Below are positions 1-12,216 of a DNA stretch of 64,000 nt, in pieces. The position numbers and the translations under genes were made by a program. The stretch is from Diplocarpon mali (taxonomy: Eukaryota; Ascomycota; Leotiomycetes; Helotiales; Drepanopezizaceae). The stretch spans positions 2,231 through 66,230 of the forward strand of contig JAENRP010000169.1 of assembly GCA_024741835.1 (NCBI GenBank), given 5' to 3'. Within the stretch, counting starts at the first letter, position 1. Each line of letters starts with the position of its first letter. The notes below the pieces were generated by a model. It did not search any database. It worked only from the letters and a program-made list of their open reading frames with translations, and was not told the origin of the DNA.

Positions 1-436
1 GGGATGGGGGACCGATCCGATCCAACCCAAGCAAATGAATTGCACTCGCAGCTCCCCCGCAACAGCAGGGGGGCCGATCTGCTGCCCCGGTACTTTCACA
101 CCGGACGAAAGGAGAGAGTCCCTGACCCGGGAGAGTCTCTTGACCGAGGAGGTATGCGTGCATCAGCTGCGCTGGGTGGGGTGATGCGGATGAGGAGAAG
201 GAGAAGAGAGCGTGGGCCAGGTGCGTCGAGGCCAAGGGTATCGAATGAAAGCGAAGGTCGGGAGTGGGAGAGAGCCCTGCTCCCGAACGAGAGACTCGGG
301 TGGGGGAAGGGAGAGGCAACGAGGTCGAGGTCGAGATCTGCGCATCGACGAGTGCGTCGGTTGGTTGATGGAGCACGAGGGATGGCTCGGGGGGCAACGC
401 AGGCAGGAGGAGTCCAGGTCACGAGTGGCCACGGCA

Positions 437-515
437 GGTGCGGGGGGACATTATCCGCCTATCCGCCTATCCGCTGATCCGCTTATCCGCCTATCCTTCC
501 TTATCCGTCCTCATC
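437..515. repeat. short tandem repeat, TATCCGCC-like units
   Basis: A run of imperfect 9-10 base units built on TATCCGCC (attatccgcctatccgcc, then cgctgatccgcttatccgcc and degenerate copies) is visible directly. It lies in the gene-free region; no function is evident. Confidence 0.75.
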
Positions 516-1264
516 CCTACCATACAGTGCAGTACATACCATGTAGATGGATACCTGGAACGTAAGGTATCCATCCTCCCCTCCCCTTGCCGGTAGGAGA
601 CTGGATCAGTATGAGAGCATTGCTTGTGCTTGTGCTTGTGCTTCTGCTACCCAGGCGACCCGTGAGTCAGTTGTCGAGCGAGAAGGAGGTGATGGTGTTT
701 CTTCCATGGCGGCACCGGCTGACGACTCCAGGATTATCCAAGCCAGGTATGGGCAAGAGGAATGGGGTCTCTTTTCAAGAAAAGAAAAAACAAAACAAAA
801 CACCTGTGGCCGTGTCGTGGAAAAGGGGGAGCGGGGAAACGGGGAGCGGGGAAGCGGGTGCAGCACAAGAGGGCAGCGGCCGCCCGGTCAACCAGCAGCT
901 CGGGCCAGGGTATGTTTCTCTGGCCTTCATCGCCGGTGGGGGATGCGAGTCGGAGAGAGATCTGCAAATTCCACGAGCCCTCTGTCGATGGGCGGGACTG
1001 ACTGGGAAGGACAGACGCGGAGAGGGGACAGGAGGCTGGGATAGCCGGCCAAGCAGCGCCGACCTGTTTGATGCGGCCGCCGGTCGAGGGCGAGGGGGGT
1101 GGAAGCGATCGTTTCGTAGAGCCTTGTTCGATACGTGCCCACGTGATGCTGTTGCTGCCTCGGACGGCCATGGCTGGAGATCCACGCCGCCGACGGACCC
1201 GGGATCCTCGAGGGAGAGGATCATACTCGCTCCCCGTCTCGTAACTCCAATCTACCCAGCAGGG

Positions 1265-1375
1265 GAGGAGTTGGGAGGTCTTGGAACCTGGAACTTGGAA
1301 CTCGGAACTTGGATCTTGGGTCTTGGGTCTTGGGAGGGAACTTGGATCTTGAAACTTGGATCTTGGGAGAAGTTG
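1265..1375. repeat. degenerate repeat of GGAACTTGGATCTTGG units
   Basis: Variants of GAACTTGGATCTTGG follow one another about six times (for example around 1290, 1305, 1338 and 1353), with interposed GTCTTGG units. This looks like a decayed minisatellite. No coding role is visible. Confidence 0.7.
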
Positions 1376-2446
1376 GAAGCACTTTGCTTTTTGCTGGCTC
1401 CTCGCACGGGCAGAGGAGGTGGACATCCCGTCCCTGGCTAGTGCTCTCCCCCGGGACTGGGTGTGATGCTCGATGACCTTGATGATCCGGATTGGCTTCG
1501 ATTCCGTCGATGCCCTCGGCCACCTCGGCCAGCCGCGTCACCCCAACGACCCGAATCAGCTCGAAATCCCTTTCCTGGGGGGGGGTGATGAGCGGTGCGA
1601 GTCCGAGGCCGCAGCCGGGCCACATGTCTGCCACGCTGCCCCCGCTGCCCCCGCTGCCCCCGCGGCCCCGCGGCCCCCGACCCTCTCCCCCGACGTAAAT
1701 GAGCCGAGGCGCGCTAGAAGACTTCTAGCGCCCCCGACTCTCGGCCGGGCCCTTGGCGGTCTGGCCATGTGCGTCCATTTGTCCCGCTCATTCCAGACCC
1801 GGCCTGCTCGACATGGGGACGGGCGAGGTGCTGCGTGGGCCTGGATCTGCTCACACCACCTCCCTACGAGTCATCGCGTCGCCCTCGAATCACCATCTGC
1901 GCTCCGCTTTCTCCCTCGCTCTCTCCTTCCCTCCCTCTCTTCCACCCGCTCTCTCCTTCCCGCCCTCTCCCGCCCGCTCTCTCACTTGCCCCTTGCTCGT
2001 GTCCTCCTCCTCTTTGTCCTCTCGCCCCGACCCACCTCTCCCAGTCATTCTGTCCCATTCTCTCCCCTCCTCTCTTCTGCCTTCCCCTTCCCCTCCCCTC
2101 CCCTCTTCTCCCCTCTCCTCGACCACGGCTAAGCTAGCGAGCTAATTACCACGCTTCGGCGTCGCGCGGACGCGCTGCTCCGCCCCCCCCCCGTGACCGT
2201 GGACCGACCGATCGTAATTCCGTACCGGCTCGTACCCGTGTCACGAAGGATGACTCGGACTCGGATTCGGACCAGCCACTCAGATGTTGCCCCCCTTCCA
2301 GACGTGGCCCCGCACATCCAGGTTTAGATTCGAATGCCGATTCCCATCTACACGCGTGTCCAGAACGGTAGCCGTGTCCGACCAACATAACAGGACACAC
2401 TGCCACGACCAGAGGAGACCCCTTCTACGCACGTAGGGACCCTGCT

Positions 2447-2448
2447 NN
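2447..2448. other. assembly gap (2 N)
   Basis: Two undetermined bases inside a C-rich run. The true length of the run is unknown. Confidence 0.99.
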
Positions 2449-2528
2449 CCCCCCCTGCGCCGAGCTTAATTCGGGGGACCCTTTGCATTCGGGGCTGGGA
2501 CTTGACTAGCTACAAGTATGTCGAAGAG

Positions 2529-3206
2529 AAGTACGTTCGCCAGGTACGTACTTAGTCCATGGGGAAATAATCTGAGGTTTTCTGTCTATGCGCTATACTA
2601 GAACTTTCTTTTATGCAGGGGTTTCGACAGGAGGTACTTGAAGCTTAGGAATCAATAACAGTTGAGATAATTAGAGATTTGATTAGGGAAATGCCAAATA
2701 GATATAAAGTAGTGATTGACGCAAAAGGTGGCTATGTAAAATACTAAGGAATTTAATGAAAGCCGCATTGCCAAGAATCTAGTGTGCACAGACAGGGAAC
2801 CTCGGATTATTACACCCTGTACGAAGTAGGAGTGAAGTACGTTCACCAGGTATGTAAAAGAAAAAGTACGTTCGCCAGGTACGTAGAAGGAAATGTACGC
2901 TCGCCGCCCGACATGCGATCGATGAGCTCGCGCGCCTACTGTGCTTGCACATCACAGAGCGCACTCTCGAGTAAGGAGCCCCTCAACCTGTCGCCCTATT
3001 CGCATCGCCAGTCTGCCCAGGATTTCCGCTTCCTCGGGCCCGACAGAGACCCGAGGGAGACCGGAAGTCTACTTGGTACATGCCCGAAATAATGTACAAT
3101 TGCTGTCTGTGCGTAATTCTACCGGTTTCCATTAACAGGGCTCATTTACAGGGGGTACAGCCAATGATTTATCTATAACGATTCGCCAAGTATCTAGTGT
3201 GCACGG
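2529..3206. repeat. dispersed short repeats around GTACGTTCGCCAGGTAC
   Basis: The near-palindromic unit GTACGTTCGCCAGGTAC appears at about 2531 and 2866. Changed copies lie at about 2838 (gtacgttcaccaggtat) and 2895 (gtacgctcgcc). A second motif, GCCAAGAATCTAGTGTGCAC at about 2769, recurs with one mismatch at about 3186. The block is AT-richer than its surroundings. It may be the remains of a small element or a repeat-rich spacer; no ends or coding capacity could be defined. Confidence 0.6.
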
Positions 3207-3708
3207 CCTAGAATTGTACATTATTTACCCATGATACTAAGTAACTCAACTGTTTCGCGCTGCCCAGCATGTCCGCTCCTCCATCGTCCCACGTGACACA
3301 TCCGGCCAGATTTTCCCCAAAAACCCAGAGCAGGAAAACCAGCGAGGGGATCTCGTATCCTTCTTCTCCCGCCCCGAGGGCAACCTGCAAGGAAACATTC
3401 CCCGTAGCCAGCGACCCTCACTACATAATACCACCGTGATCAATGCAAAACCCGTGCGTGCCCGTGATTCTGTCGGGGAGGGTGTCGGCCGCCGTCCTCC
3501 GCCGGCTTGGACTGCGGTCCGACAGGCTCCCAGGGAAGAACTGTGCTCGTCGGGGACGGGACTGGACGGCATCTACTCCAAGATACTTCCGACCTCCATC
3601 GACGTGGAATTTCAACCGCCGGCTATGGTCGATTCGGTGGCGGCCTAATCGTGGACGGCGTGTTGTCTGTTCAACTGGGTCTTCCGATACACGGCTGGTC
3701 TCATCCTT

Positions 3709-3795
3709 GTCCTCCTCCGCCTCCTCCTCCTCCTCCTCTTCTTCCTCTTCCTCTTCCTCCTCCTCTTCCTCCTCCTCATCCTGGTCCTCGCCCTT
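3709..3795. repeat. TCC/TTC trinucleotide polypyrimidine tract
   Basis: An almost pure C/T run made of tcc and ttc triplets on the + strand, purine-only on the other strand. Such tracts can form unusual DNA structure, but nothing shows a function here. Reading frames through it (poly-Ser or poly-Pro) are artefacts of the repeat. Confidence 0.85.
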
Positions 3796-5476
3796 GTCCC
3801 TGTCGACGAGTCCGTTCCCCCCCTCCCTGGCTCATTCCATCGTGTGCCAATCCGATCCTCAGATCCACCTGCACTAAAACCACACCCACCCTACTCCCTA
3901 GAGGACCTCTCTCCATTCAATCCACCCATCCCCATCCACTTCTCATCCATCCATCCACCTTGGGGTTTCCCGTCAACTTCCATCCCGCCTCCTGCTGCGT
4001 CGAGACCACACTACACGACTCGACTGACTCCAAGTCGCCTCGACTCGATTCCTCACGCGCACCTTGTCGGCCAGTGCTCGCTCAACCATCTCCTCCGAAC
4101 AGACAGACAAAAAGACCGGCAAACAAATCAACCACGGCGGCTCGGTGTCGCTGGAAACGAACCCCGCCCGCCAGACAACCCAAGCCCCCCCCCCCCCTTC
4201 CCACGGCACGAGCTAAACAACCCTCTCGACGAACGGAGGCGCGCGACAGAGAAAACACGCCTCCAACTCGACTCGACTCTGGCCTGGGGTCGCGCTGCAG
4301 ACATCGCACCGCATCACATCGCGTTGCATTGACAACCTAGCCAAACTCGAGACATCCCTCCCGTCCTCCGTCACTGACCTGCTTTGCCCCGTGGTGTCGG
4401 TGGATTCTCTTAAGCTTCGTACCAAGGCTGCACTGCCCACCCGCGCTTGCGAAGGGCTACGGGATCTACTACCACGACTTCCACCAACACCACCACCATC
4501 ACCACCACCACCCCAACTTGCTACCACCTACCGCTTCTCACCTGCTACTCCGCTACTGACCCCCGAATCCCGACCGTCTCCCCAACCCATACAAACACAC
4601 TCACCTCCCCCCGCAAGACCACCCGGCCCCCTTTTTACTCTACTCGAGATCCTCGGACACGACGGATCACACCACGCTGCTCGCCATTCCCCTTCCCACC
4701 CCCCCTCCCCGTTCCCCCAACACCACGCCCCGCTCGATTGTCTGGTTTCACTTCCTCTTCCTGCTCCTACTTCCTACCCTCCGCGCCCAGGTCCCCGAAA
4801 GCGCTGCGTTCAGACTCCAGCCGCTCCTTGAAAGCATCCATCTCAGCCGGGTCTCGGGGTGGCAGGTAACACGGCCGCCACACGCCCATTCCGCGAGACA
4901 CGGGCACCCGAGACACAACCAAGTCGCCCCTGCCGACCGGTACAGCCTCTCGCCACTCGCTCACGCTCTCACCCAACTCCCTCGCTGCAACCCCGCCCGT
5001 TATAACACGCGCTCCCCCACCCTTCCGGCCGCGCCAGTTCCAGAAGAATTCCACCCGACAGCACCATCGGCCGACACCCGGTGGTTTGCAGCCAGACCGC
5101 CATCCATTGGGCGTGCCGACCCTGCGGCGACTCGGCATCTGACGGGCGCCGGCATCCCACGACGCGGCTGCGTCCCGGTGTTCCTTCGCGCGCATCTGCT
5201 GCTCCGGGGCTCTCGAACGACGCCCCTGCGAGCAAGCGGCAGAGCCTGCGCCCTCTCCGCCCGGGCTGAGTACAAGTAGCGGAGCGGATCCTGCCATCAC
5301 CGATGCGTCCAACACCGTAGCAATCAACGCCCCGCCCTGCACGACCGCCCCGACACACAAAGCATCCGTCCCGTGAGGGTTCTGCGGGAACGGTCTGCTC
5401 CGGCTGGTATACCGCTCCGCGTGGGCTCGAAGAAGGAGAGGAAGGGGGAGAGAGCGGCCCTGGAAAGTGCGCGCCC

Positions 5477-7708
5477 ATGAAATATCTCCGGAGCGCGATG
5501 CGAAGGCCGAAAAGCCGCAAGCCGCCTTCCCTACATCTGCACATCTCGGAAGAGACGTCCTCGCGCTGCTCATCCGTCCTGTCGGACTGTGACGCGGACG
5601 ACGAAGGCTTCATGTCTTCGGGGGAGTTCCTGCCGTCGCGGCCGCTGAGCCTCGCGATACCGGCGGGCCCCTACTACCCCCGGCGCCCGACGCTGCAGGA
5701 AGTGCTGTCGAATACGGCGCCGCCGCCGTGGACGCTGGCCGCCTTCATGCAGTACCTGTCGCAAAACCACTGCCTCGAGACCTTGGAGTTCACCATGGAC
5801 GCCAAGCGGTACGAGAAACACTACCGCGACATGGTCGACGGGGACTCGCACACTCCCATCTCGCCGCAGAGCACGGAGTGCGAATACGTGCGCATGCTCT
5901 GGCAGAAGCTGCTGGACGCTTACATTGCACCAAACGGGCCCCGGGAGGTGAACCTCCCCTCCAACGTCCGAGACCGGCTGCTGTCGCAGCCTTTTGCACT
6001 GGCCCCGCCCGACCCGGCCGAACTCGATACCTCGGTCAGGATCATCTACGAGCTCATGGACGAATCGGTCCTGGTCCCCTTCATCAACTCCGTCGCTCCG
6101 TCACGCAGTGCGGGGACCTTCTCGAGCCCCTGGACGTCGGACGAGTCCATGAATGACGTGCACATGACGGGCTCCTTGGACGAGCAGTCGTTGTCGCCGA
6201 TCAAGCCGCGAAACCAGAGGGATGGCAGTCCCCCTTGTGGGGGCGACTCTCTCCCCCAACCGTACAGGGGGACGTCCCCTCGGCATTTCCACCACCCTCA
6301 CTTGACTGCAGCTCTCGTGGGCCGCTCTGGTGTACCTCGCCTGTCGACCTACCTACCCGGATCCTCGGGACCACTATCGACAGAGGCGCCCGATACCCTG
6401 ACGGACGACGGCACTGACTCGCCCTCCCCCTCAGTGTCGGCACTGGAACCCATGACGCCGCCTGACACGCCGCCCACCTCCAACGTTGCCTTCGACGTAT
6501 CCCCCGGAACCAGTCCCCACCCTGCCCGCGATGGGAGTAGCAGCTGGAAGAAGATGGGTGCCAAGCTGGGATGGAAGAAGACGCGCTCGGCGCACGGCTC
6601 GGGCACTTTCCGCTTCCCGCTAGGGAGAGAAACGAGTGACGACAGCGAGGGTAGGGCCTTATGAGGGCGACAGGCCACCTCGTCACCAAATGATACCTTT
6701 CCCACTATCCCTGCACCAGCTACCGCTCCCTCGGAACATCCTGCCGCGGCCATGGTACACGGCACTACCCTGCAGCTCAGCGACGCTAGCGACAGCGAGT
6801 CACCGGTGCTGGTAGCTCATCCTGGCTCCCCCGTCGACTTGACTGGTCGCTGTCCGTCGCTGGCGGCCGCATTAACTATCCAGTGTTTGTATCACGGAAG
6901 CGAGGAGGAGGTGTTCAACACCGAGAGATCGACAGAGTCGGTGGGCGTGCGTGGAGAGAGTATCAGGGAGGACGGCGTGGCCGCAAAAGCCTACACAGAC
7001 AGGGGAAACGGCTACGGGACGTTGGAGCAGGATACGCAATTAATCCCGAGGAGGAGAGCGCTACTACGGCCATCGCGCTACGCGCCCGCCAAGGTGCCAG
7101 AACAAGACCAGGCGGCTCACGGGATCTCGTGCCCTGGCGGCAGCACAAATGTTACAACTACCCTCTCCGAGACGACACAGATGGACTTTGAGTTTGGAGA
7201 GCACTCGGAGAGAGGGCTATGCATCTCTGCTCACCCGACAGCTCACGCATCGCGGTCGAGTCTCGCTACGACTTCGACTGCCGCCAGTACCTTCGTCGAC
7301 GATAAGTCCAGCTATAGCGCGTTGAACATTGATACCAGCGTTGCCAGCTCCGCTGCTAGCATGGTGTCATCGGCAACGAGTATCCAATCGGCCGTTACGA
7401 TGACGAGCTCCGATATTTATGGCTGGGAAGAGGGACTGGACCGCCAAATAAGGCGCAATCGTCACAACCCGTGCGAACGCGAGGGGGCTCGGAGACTCCC
7501 CAGCGGCGGTCGCACGATGGGGCCGCGACACCGCGACGGCGTGCACGATCACCAGGATCAGCTCGGAGCAGTCAAAAGGAGGAATCTGCTCTGCAGAGTG
7601 CTGAATTTCTCCGGCTCGCGCGGAGAAAGCCGCGGTCCGGCGGACGACGTTGCGGAAAGTGGGACCATGATTTGTCCCAGGAACGAATATCCCACTTCTG
7701 CGACTTGA
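5477..7708 (+). CDS. RGS-domain regulator of G-protein signalling
   Basis: Proposed 720-residue protein in two exons, 5477-6650 and 6720-7708, split by a 69-bp GT-AG intron. A regulator-of-G-protein-signalling (RGS) domain covers about residues 71-205, starting at PTLQEVLSNTAPPPW, with the conserved LETLEFTMDAKRY helix and a terminal YELMDESVLVPFINS. RGS domains speed GTP hydrolysis by G-alpha subunits and so dampen signalling at the plasma membrane. The long Ser/Thr/Pro-rich tail has no recognised domain. The join is inferred: unspliced reading stops at 6664, and the exon 2 frame enters in the right phase after CACCAG. Exon 2 could be a separate gene, but its start at 6752 lacks independent support. 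The domain resembles Aspergillus RgsA/RgsB-type proteins; I cannot say which paralogue. Confidence 0.75.
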
Positions 7709-8807
7709 GCGGTTTAATCTTTGGCATTGCGGGCGTTGGTCTCGTCACATCGAGAGAGTACTCCTCCGCCGTGACTCTTGGAACATAATTCACGAGGAGG
7801 GTTGCGGTCTGATGGCTGCTCTGAAATATACCACCGGATGGGACAGGAATGGGTCATGCATTTTCCGCCCAACGCCAAACCCATCTTTCGCGTTAACATT
7901 CACGAAAAACGGAGAGACCGGAGGAGTCTTGTTTCATGTCAACATGTTTTATACGAAGGGAACGGGTTGGCGCTGGGTTGCTTCGTTACATTGGAATGGC
8001 GTTTGGCAAATTTGAAGTTGAGAGTGATACACCGGCTGTGCCTTCTTTTGCCTGCTGGGACCGACGGAAGGTGGTGGATGGTTAGCGCTGTACATATGTG
8101 TGTTGATCCGATGATATTGAGAGGCGGATGTTCCGAGAGTGAAAAGACGGGGGCCAGGTGACGGGTGGGATGTATTCAGAATCTCAGACTTCGTTCCTCT
8201 TCTCTCTCACTCGTGCGTGTCGGTCCTGTGAAGATTGGCCCTCTAGTGCTACGCTTACCTGTACGGCACCAGCTTCCTCACTTCCGTCGCGTTCAGAGCA
8301 ACTAACCCGGGACTTGGGAAGGGCACGGCGCGAGTCCCTGGCATCGAGATGGCACGGCCGGCCGCCGTGTTGACGCCCGAAGCCGAGAGGCGAGAACGGG
8401 GACGGCGACGCACTGTCGACGTGACGTGTCTTGAGATGGCAGCCGTCCGTGGACCCACACGGATCCCACCAACACCCGAGGTTCATGGCACGCAAGATAC
8501 TGTGTACACGGCCTCGCAGCCCGATGGGGGGGGGGCGGGCTCTCTCGTTGGTGTTCTTTTTGCGGAATAGATACGACCAGCCGTCGCCATCTAGAAGAAG
8601 TAGAGAGCGGGCCTCTTCCCGATGGCCCCCTCTCGCGCTGCCGTGCGCCGGTCGCTCTGCACGTTCCTATTCTACATCGCATAATCGTCTCCCGAGTCCG
8701 CCGCCCTACAAGCCCGCCCAGGCCAGCGACGTCGTTCCACCCCCGCGTTCCCCAGGCCCGGGCGGATGAGCCCCGAGGAAGCCTCCCGTCACCCAGCCGG
8801 GACCTCC
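7709..8807. other. intergenic region, convergent RGS and CIA1 3' ends
   Basis: This stretch lies between the 3' ends of the RGS gene (+) and CIA1 (-). It should hold both 3' untranslated regions. Reading frames here are short and composition-driven; no gene, RNA or repeat was recognised. Confidence 0.5.
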
Positions 8808-10178
8808 TCACAGAGCCGCATCCGCGTCGCTCTCGGCCGGGACGACGTGCAGCGTCCAGGCTCGCACGACCCCGTCGTCGCCGCTCGTAACCAGCATCTC
8901 CTCCCCGGCCTCTCGCCGCCCGGCATCGAAGCGCTGACACCATGCCACGTGGTTGATCTCGTACGGGCCATGCCCTCCTTCCAGGACACCGAGGGCGACC
9001 CATTCCCGCTCGATGGCACCGCCAACGCTTGTTCGGCCCCTCGCCCGCTCCTCGTAGACGACGAGCTTGCCGTCTCCCCCGGTGGACGCTACGCGGCCTG
9101 TCTTGGAACTCCAGTCGACGGCGTATATGGGTAGCGTGTGTACCTTTGGCAGCGTGGCCGTGCATTCCCACGTCTCGTTCGAGGGCGGTGCGCGCATCGT
9201 TGACGGGATTCCAGTATTGAAATACGAGGGCTTGTTCGGTGGGGGTGGCGTAGGGGCCTTGGTCCACACCCGGATCGTACAGTCCGCAGAAGCTGATATG
9301 AGACGTGGGATCCTCAGGCTGTAGTCGCCGGGCCTCTGCGGAGACTCGGGCTCGAATTTCTTCTGGCTGACGGCCGGCTCCCAGCCCAGACTCCAGACTG
9401 TCCCCGCGTGGCCCTCTAGTACAGCTACACAGCTCCACTCTCCTTCGTCGTCACCGCGCCAGAATCGTATCGTGTCGTCGTAGCTTGCGCTGGCTAGGAG
9501 CTCCCCATTGCCGTCATCTCTGCGCCAGCACACACACTTCACATCGGCAGTATGCTCCTGCAACACGGCGATGGTCTCAAACTCGTCCTCGCCCTCTTCT
9601 CCAACCTCTTCCCAGACCCAGATGCTCTTGTCCCTGCTGCAACTCGCAAGCCATTGCCCGCTCGGCGAATAGGATACATGCTTCACCTCCGAGTCGTGCC
9701 CCTCCAACACAATGGCAAACTCCCAATCGTCCTCGTTCTCCGACCCGTCTCCTTGCACTAAGCTTGCCACCGCTTTCTGCGCGCCATCACTCGTAATCTC
9801 GACTTCGAAGGCATCGTCGTCTCCGCCCGCAGCAGAAGTATGAGCCTGTTTCTCCTCGTCCCGCGCAGCGAAGCTCTCTTCCCGCCAGCGCCAAATCCCT
9901 ATCGTCGCATCAAAGCTGCCGGTCGCCAGCGTCAAGCTGCCTGTGTTCTTTGTCGTCGGTTTCCACGCGGCGGATCGTACGGAGCGCGAATGGCCGCCCT
10001 CGAGCGTGGAGTGCAGGGTGAAGTTCTTGAGGGAGTATACCCGGACTGTCTTGTCCGAGGTGGCGGTCGCGATGAGCGGGAGGCCATTGGGATTTGGGAT
10101 CGAGACCCAGGCGCGTGAGGCTGAGACGGGTTTGAATTCTGCGAGCGGTAGAATCTGCAGCTCATCCGAGGATATCAT
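8808..10178 (-). CDS. CIA1: Cia1/CIAO1 WD40 protein of cytosolic Fe-S assembly
   Basis: Uninterrupted 456-residue frame from ATG 10178. The protein is built of WD40 repeats: early SDKTVRVYSL, then SFDATIGIWRW, SRDKSIWVWEE, SYDDTIRFWRG, SADCTIRVWTK and a last GDDGVVRAWTL, consistent with a seven-bladed propeller. The N-terminal section (LPLAEFKPVSASRAWVSIPN) and blade order fit Cia1/CIAO1. With Met18/MMS19 and Cia2, Cia1 forms the targeting complex that hands 4Fe-4S clusters to cytosolic and nuclear apoproteins such as DNA polymerases and helicases. It is longer than yeast Cia1 (330 residues) because of acidic or Pro-rich inserts between blades (for example near residues 125-150). No intron is needed. 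Confidence 0.93.
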   Translation of the reverse strand: MISSDELQILPLAEFKPVSASRAWVSIPNPNGLPLIATATSDKTVRVYSLKNFTLHSTLEGGHSRSVRSAAWKPTTKNTGSLTLATGSFDATIGIWRWREESFAARDEEKQAHTSAAGGDDDAFEVEITSDGAQKAVASLVQGDGSENEDDWEFAIVLEGHDSEVKHVSYSPSGQWLASCSRDKSIWVWEEVGEEGEDEFETIAVLQEHTADVKCVCWRRDDGNGELLASASYDDTIRFWRGDDEGEWSCVAVLEGHAGTVWSLGWEPAVSQKKFEPESPQRPGDYSLRIPRLISASADCTIRVWTKAPTPPPPNKPSYFNTGIPSTMRAPPSNETWECTATLPKVHTLPIYAVDWSSKTGRVASTGGDGKLVVYEERARGRTSVGGAIEREWVALGVLEGGHGPYEINHVAWCQRFDAGRREAGEEMLVTSGDDGVVRAWTLHVVPAESDADAAL

Positions 10179-12216
10179 AATGATTTCCTATCTTTAGGTG
10201 CAGTTGTGCAAAGTCAGCAAGCATGCTGATTTCAATGAGGGGCAAGTTTTTGGCTTCGACGTTGTCCGATAAGATTGTTGCACAAACCACGACCATCTAC
10301 TCATCTACCGCCATTCTAATTGGTTCGCTAAATAAGCCCTCTTACCCCCGCCCCCCATCTTCCCCTGACATACCGTAAAGCTACCACAGTGGGTAAATAT
10401 TGACATCCATTCCATCTCAGACATGTCATCACGAAACGCCACGAATCACTCCAGCCATCCAACAACCTCCAGCGAATTAGCTTATTTTTAGTTCCTGACA
10501 GACTAGAAGTTATGTACTATTTTGGCAGAGTACACGATTGTCATCCTGAATCTTATCATGGCTTAGCATACCTTGGAAACGTGCACTCGTGCACACACAC
10601 AGAGAGCGAGAGCGGGAGGAAACAGACAGTTTCCCTTTCACAACAGCACCGCAACTTCTTCCCACCCCAAGCTCGTGTGCACATTTGAAGAATGCTACAC
10701 TCCACCGAGCGGGTATTGGTCCGACCCAGGATCGAATTCCATCATGCCAGGTCTATCACCACCAGCAGCTGAAGACCTCTTCCTCTTCTAGGGAAAAGAA
10801 GAGCATTACTCGGAGCTCTGTGAAGGGTGTAGCCACTGCCTTCAAGTTCGCTGCCTGGCTTTGCATTTCAGAGGAACTTATGAGTTCGGCTTTGGCCTCA
10901 AGGACCTCTCTGAATCGTTCTATGGCCTCGGGCCGCCACTGGCTCAGCAGAGGTGTGACCAGAGTGCTTCACGCCGCGCCCGTCGTCGAAAGGTTCCTCC
11001 AGAGACACAAGCACGTCCTCGGCGGTTCATTCAGCATGCAACCGAAAGTCCCGTGTCGAGAGGACAGTGCCGACTGCTCCGGACTCCTCAATTCGCATCG
11101 GAGAGAGTAGTCTCGGCACATGTCTTTCTCTTGCAAACGCGTAGAAGTCTGCAAGAGGTCATCTTGAACTCCTTTGGACCCTTCGTCCAACAGGCCACTT
11201 TACCGCACGTTTCTTCGCCCTGGTCATGAGAGTACTATTGAGAGCCCTGCCAACTCGGGCGTGGATGAAGTATATTCGAATCCGCATCGTACGCAGGGTC
11301 AGATGGATCTTCAGACCATCATTCATTTCTACGCATCATACCCCATATTTTATCACGCACCTTATACTCATGCTTGCAATGTTTGCATCGATAAGACAGA
11401 CATGTGTTTCTCGACGGCATCCCCCTCTCCCCCCTGCTCTCCTCATCCTTTCCAATTACCTACATATCAATACCGACGAACGATTAAGATACGGGTAGAC
11501 TCGATATATCGTAGCAGTCAAGAGAAGATGGTCTGGTATTTTGTACATAGTCTGCACACAGATGTGCTAAATTTAAACTTGGTCAATAAGCCCTGTCTGC
11601 GAGCCTCGCTTATTTCAAGCTTTTCTTAGTACCAAAAAAACGACGACAAATCTTCGAAAAGAATCTGACCCAACCCGAATAAAATGCTCTGTTTTGTATA
11701 TTGAAAACGTGCTACTGATGGTGGTGCAACCATAAGCAATTGTGGTATTTTCGATATTCAAGTGGAGTGACGACCCAAGCGTGAAATGATGGAAGCCCAT
11801 CAATGAGTATATTGCTGTGGGCTGGTATACATGGATAGCAAGCATCCTTCACTATATATTGAACTGGATAGTATCACAAGGGATGAATCGAGAATCCTTG
11901 CAAAGATTTGGGCTATGTTCGCCAATTATTTTCCTGGAAAGGCAGAAAGGAGTCGAAAATATCATATATGACACGCATCAAAGATCTGTCTTAGAACTAC
12001 AGGTAAGCTGAACATCAGTAGGAGTTTATTTATTTCATCGTAGTCCAAGTTATTCCCGAAAGCAATATCGTCTTCTCCGGGCCAAAGCGAGATCATTCAA
12101 GCAGTATCCAATTTCAGCCTATCTTCTCCGGCAGCAGTTCACGCCCACTGGCAGCCTTGTATGGCCATCATACAAGAAAGCCCCAATCAGACCATGCTAC
12201 CCTCAATCAGAAATCT
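10179..12216. other. intergenic, no gene seen
   Basis: About 2 kb between the 5' end of CIA1 (-) and the 3' end of the MHYT gene (-). The part next to 10178 is the CIA1 promoter. It is moderately AT-rich; reading frames are short and lack conserved features. No RNA gene or repeat was recognised. Confidence 0.5.

Larger units (their letters stand above)
1..5476. other. GC- and pyrimidine-rich gene-free upstream region
   Basis: No reading frame here looks like a real protein: the long ones are Arg/Pro/Ser-rich products of base composition and overlap one another on both strands. The DNA is GC-rich and has long C/T-rich stretches (about 1900-2125 and 3700-4700), several short repeat blocks and a 2-base N gap at 2447-2448. 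An AT-richer stretch at about 2500-3250 carries dispersed short repeats. By position, the part next to the RGS gene probably holds its promoter and a long 5' leader; that is inference. Nothing else was recognised. Confidence 0.6.

Noticed and set aside
1473..2145. Overlapping plus-strand frames up to 219 codons
   Set aside because: Three frames are open at once because of C/T-rich sequence; products are Ser/Pro/Leu runs.
4767..5573. 268-codon minus-strand frame overlapping the RGS start
   Set aside because: Overlaps the real RGS exon in antisense, product is composition-driven (Arg/Gly/Ala/Ser), and it runs through C/T-rich DNA.
6752..7708. Independent gene starting at ATG 6752
   Set aside because: Better explained as exon 2 of the RGS gene, since phase and splice sites fit; kept as an alternative only.
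8302..9438. 378-codon minus-strand frame
   Set aside because: Lies over CIA1 in another frame; product is Arg-rich without domains, whereas CIA1 in the same place is a clear WD40 protein.
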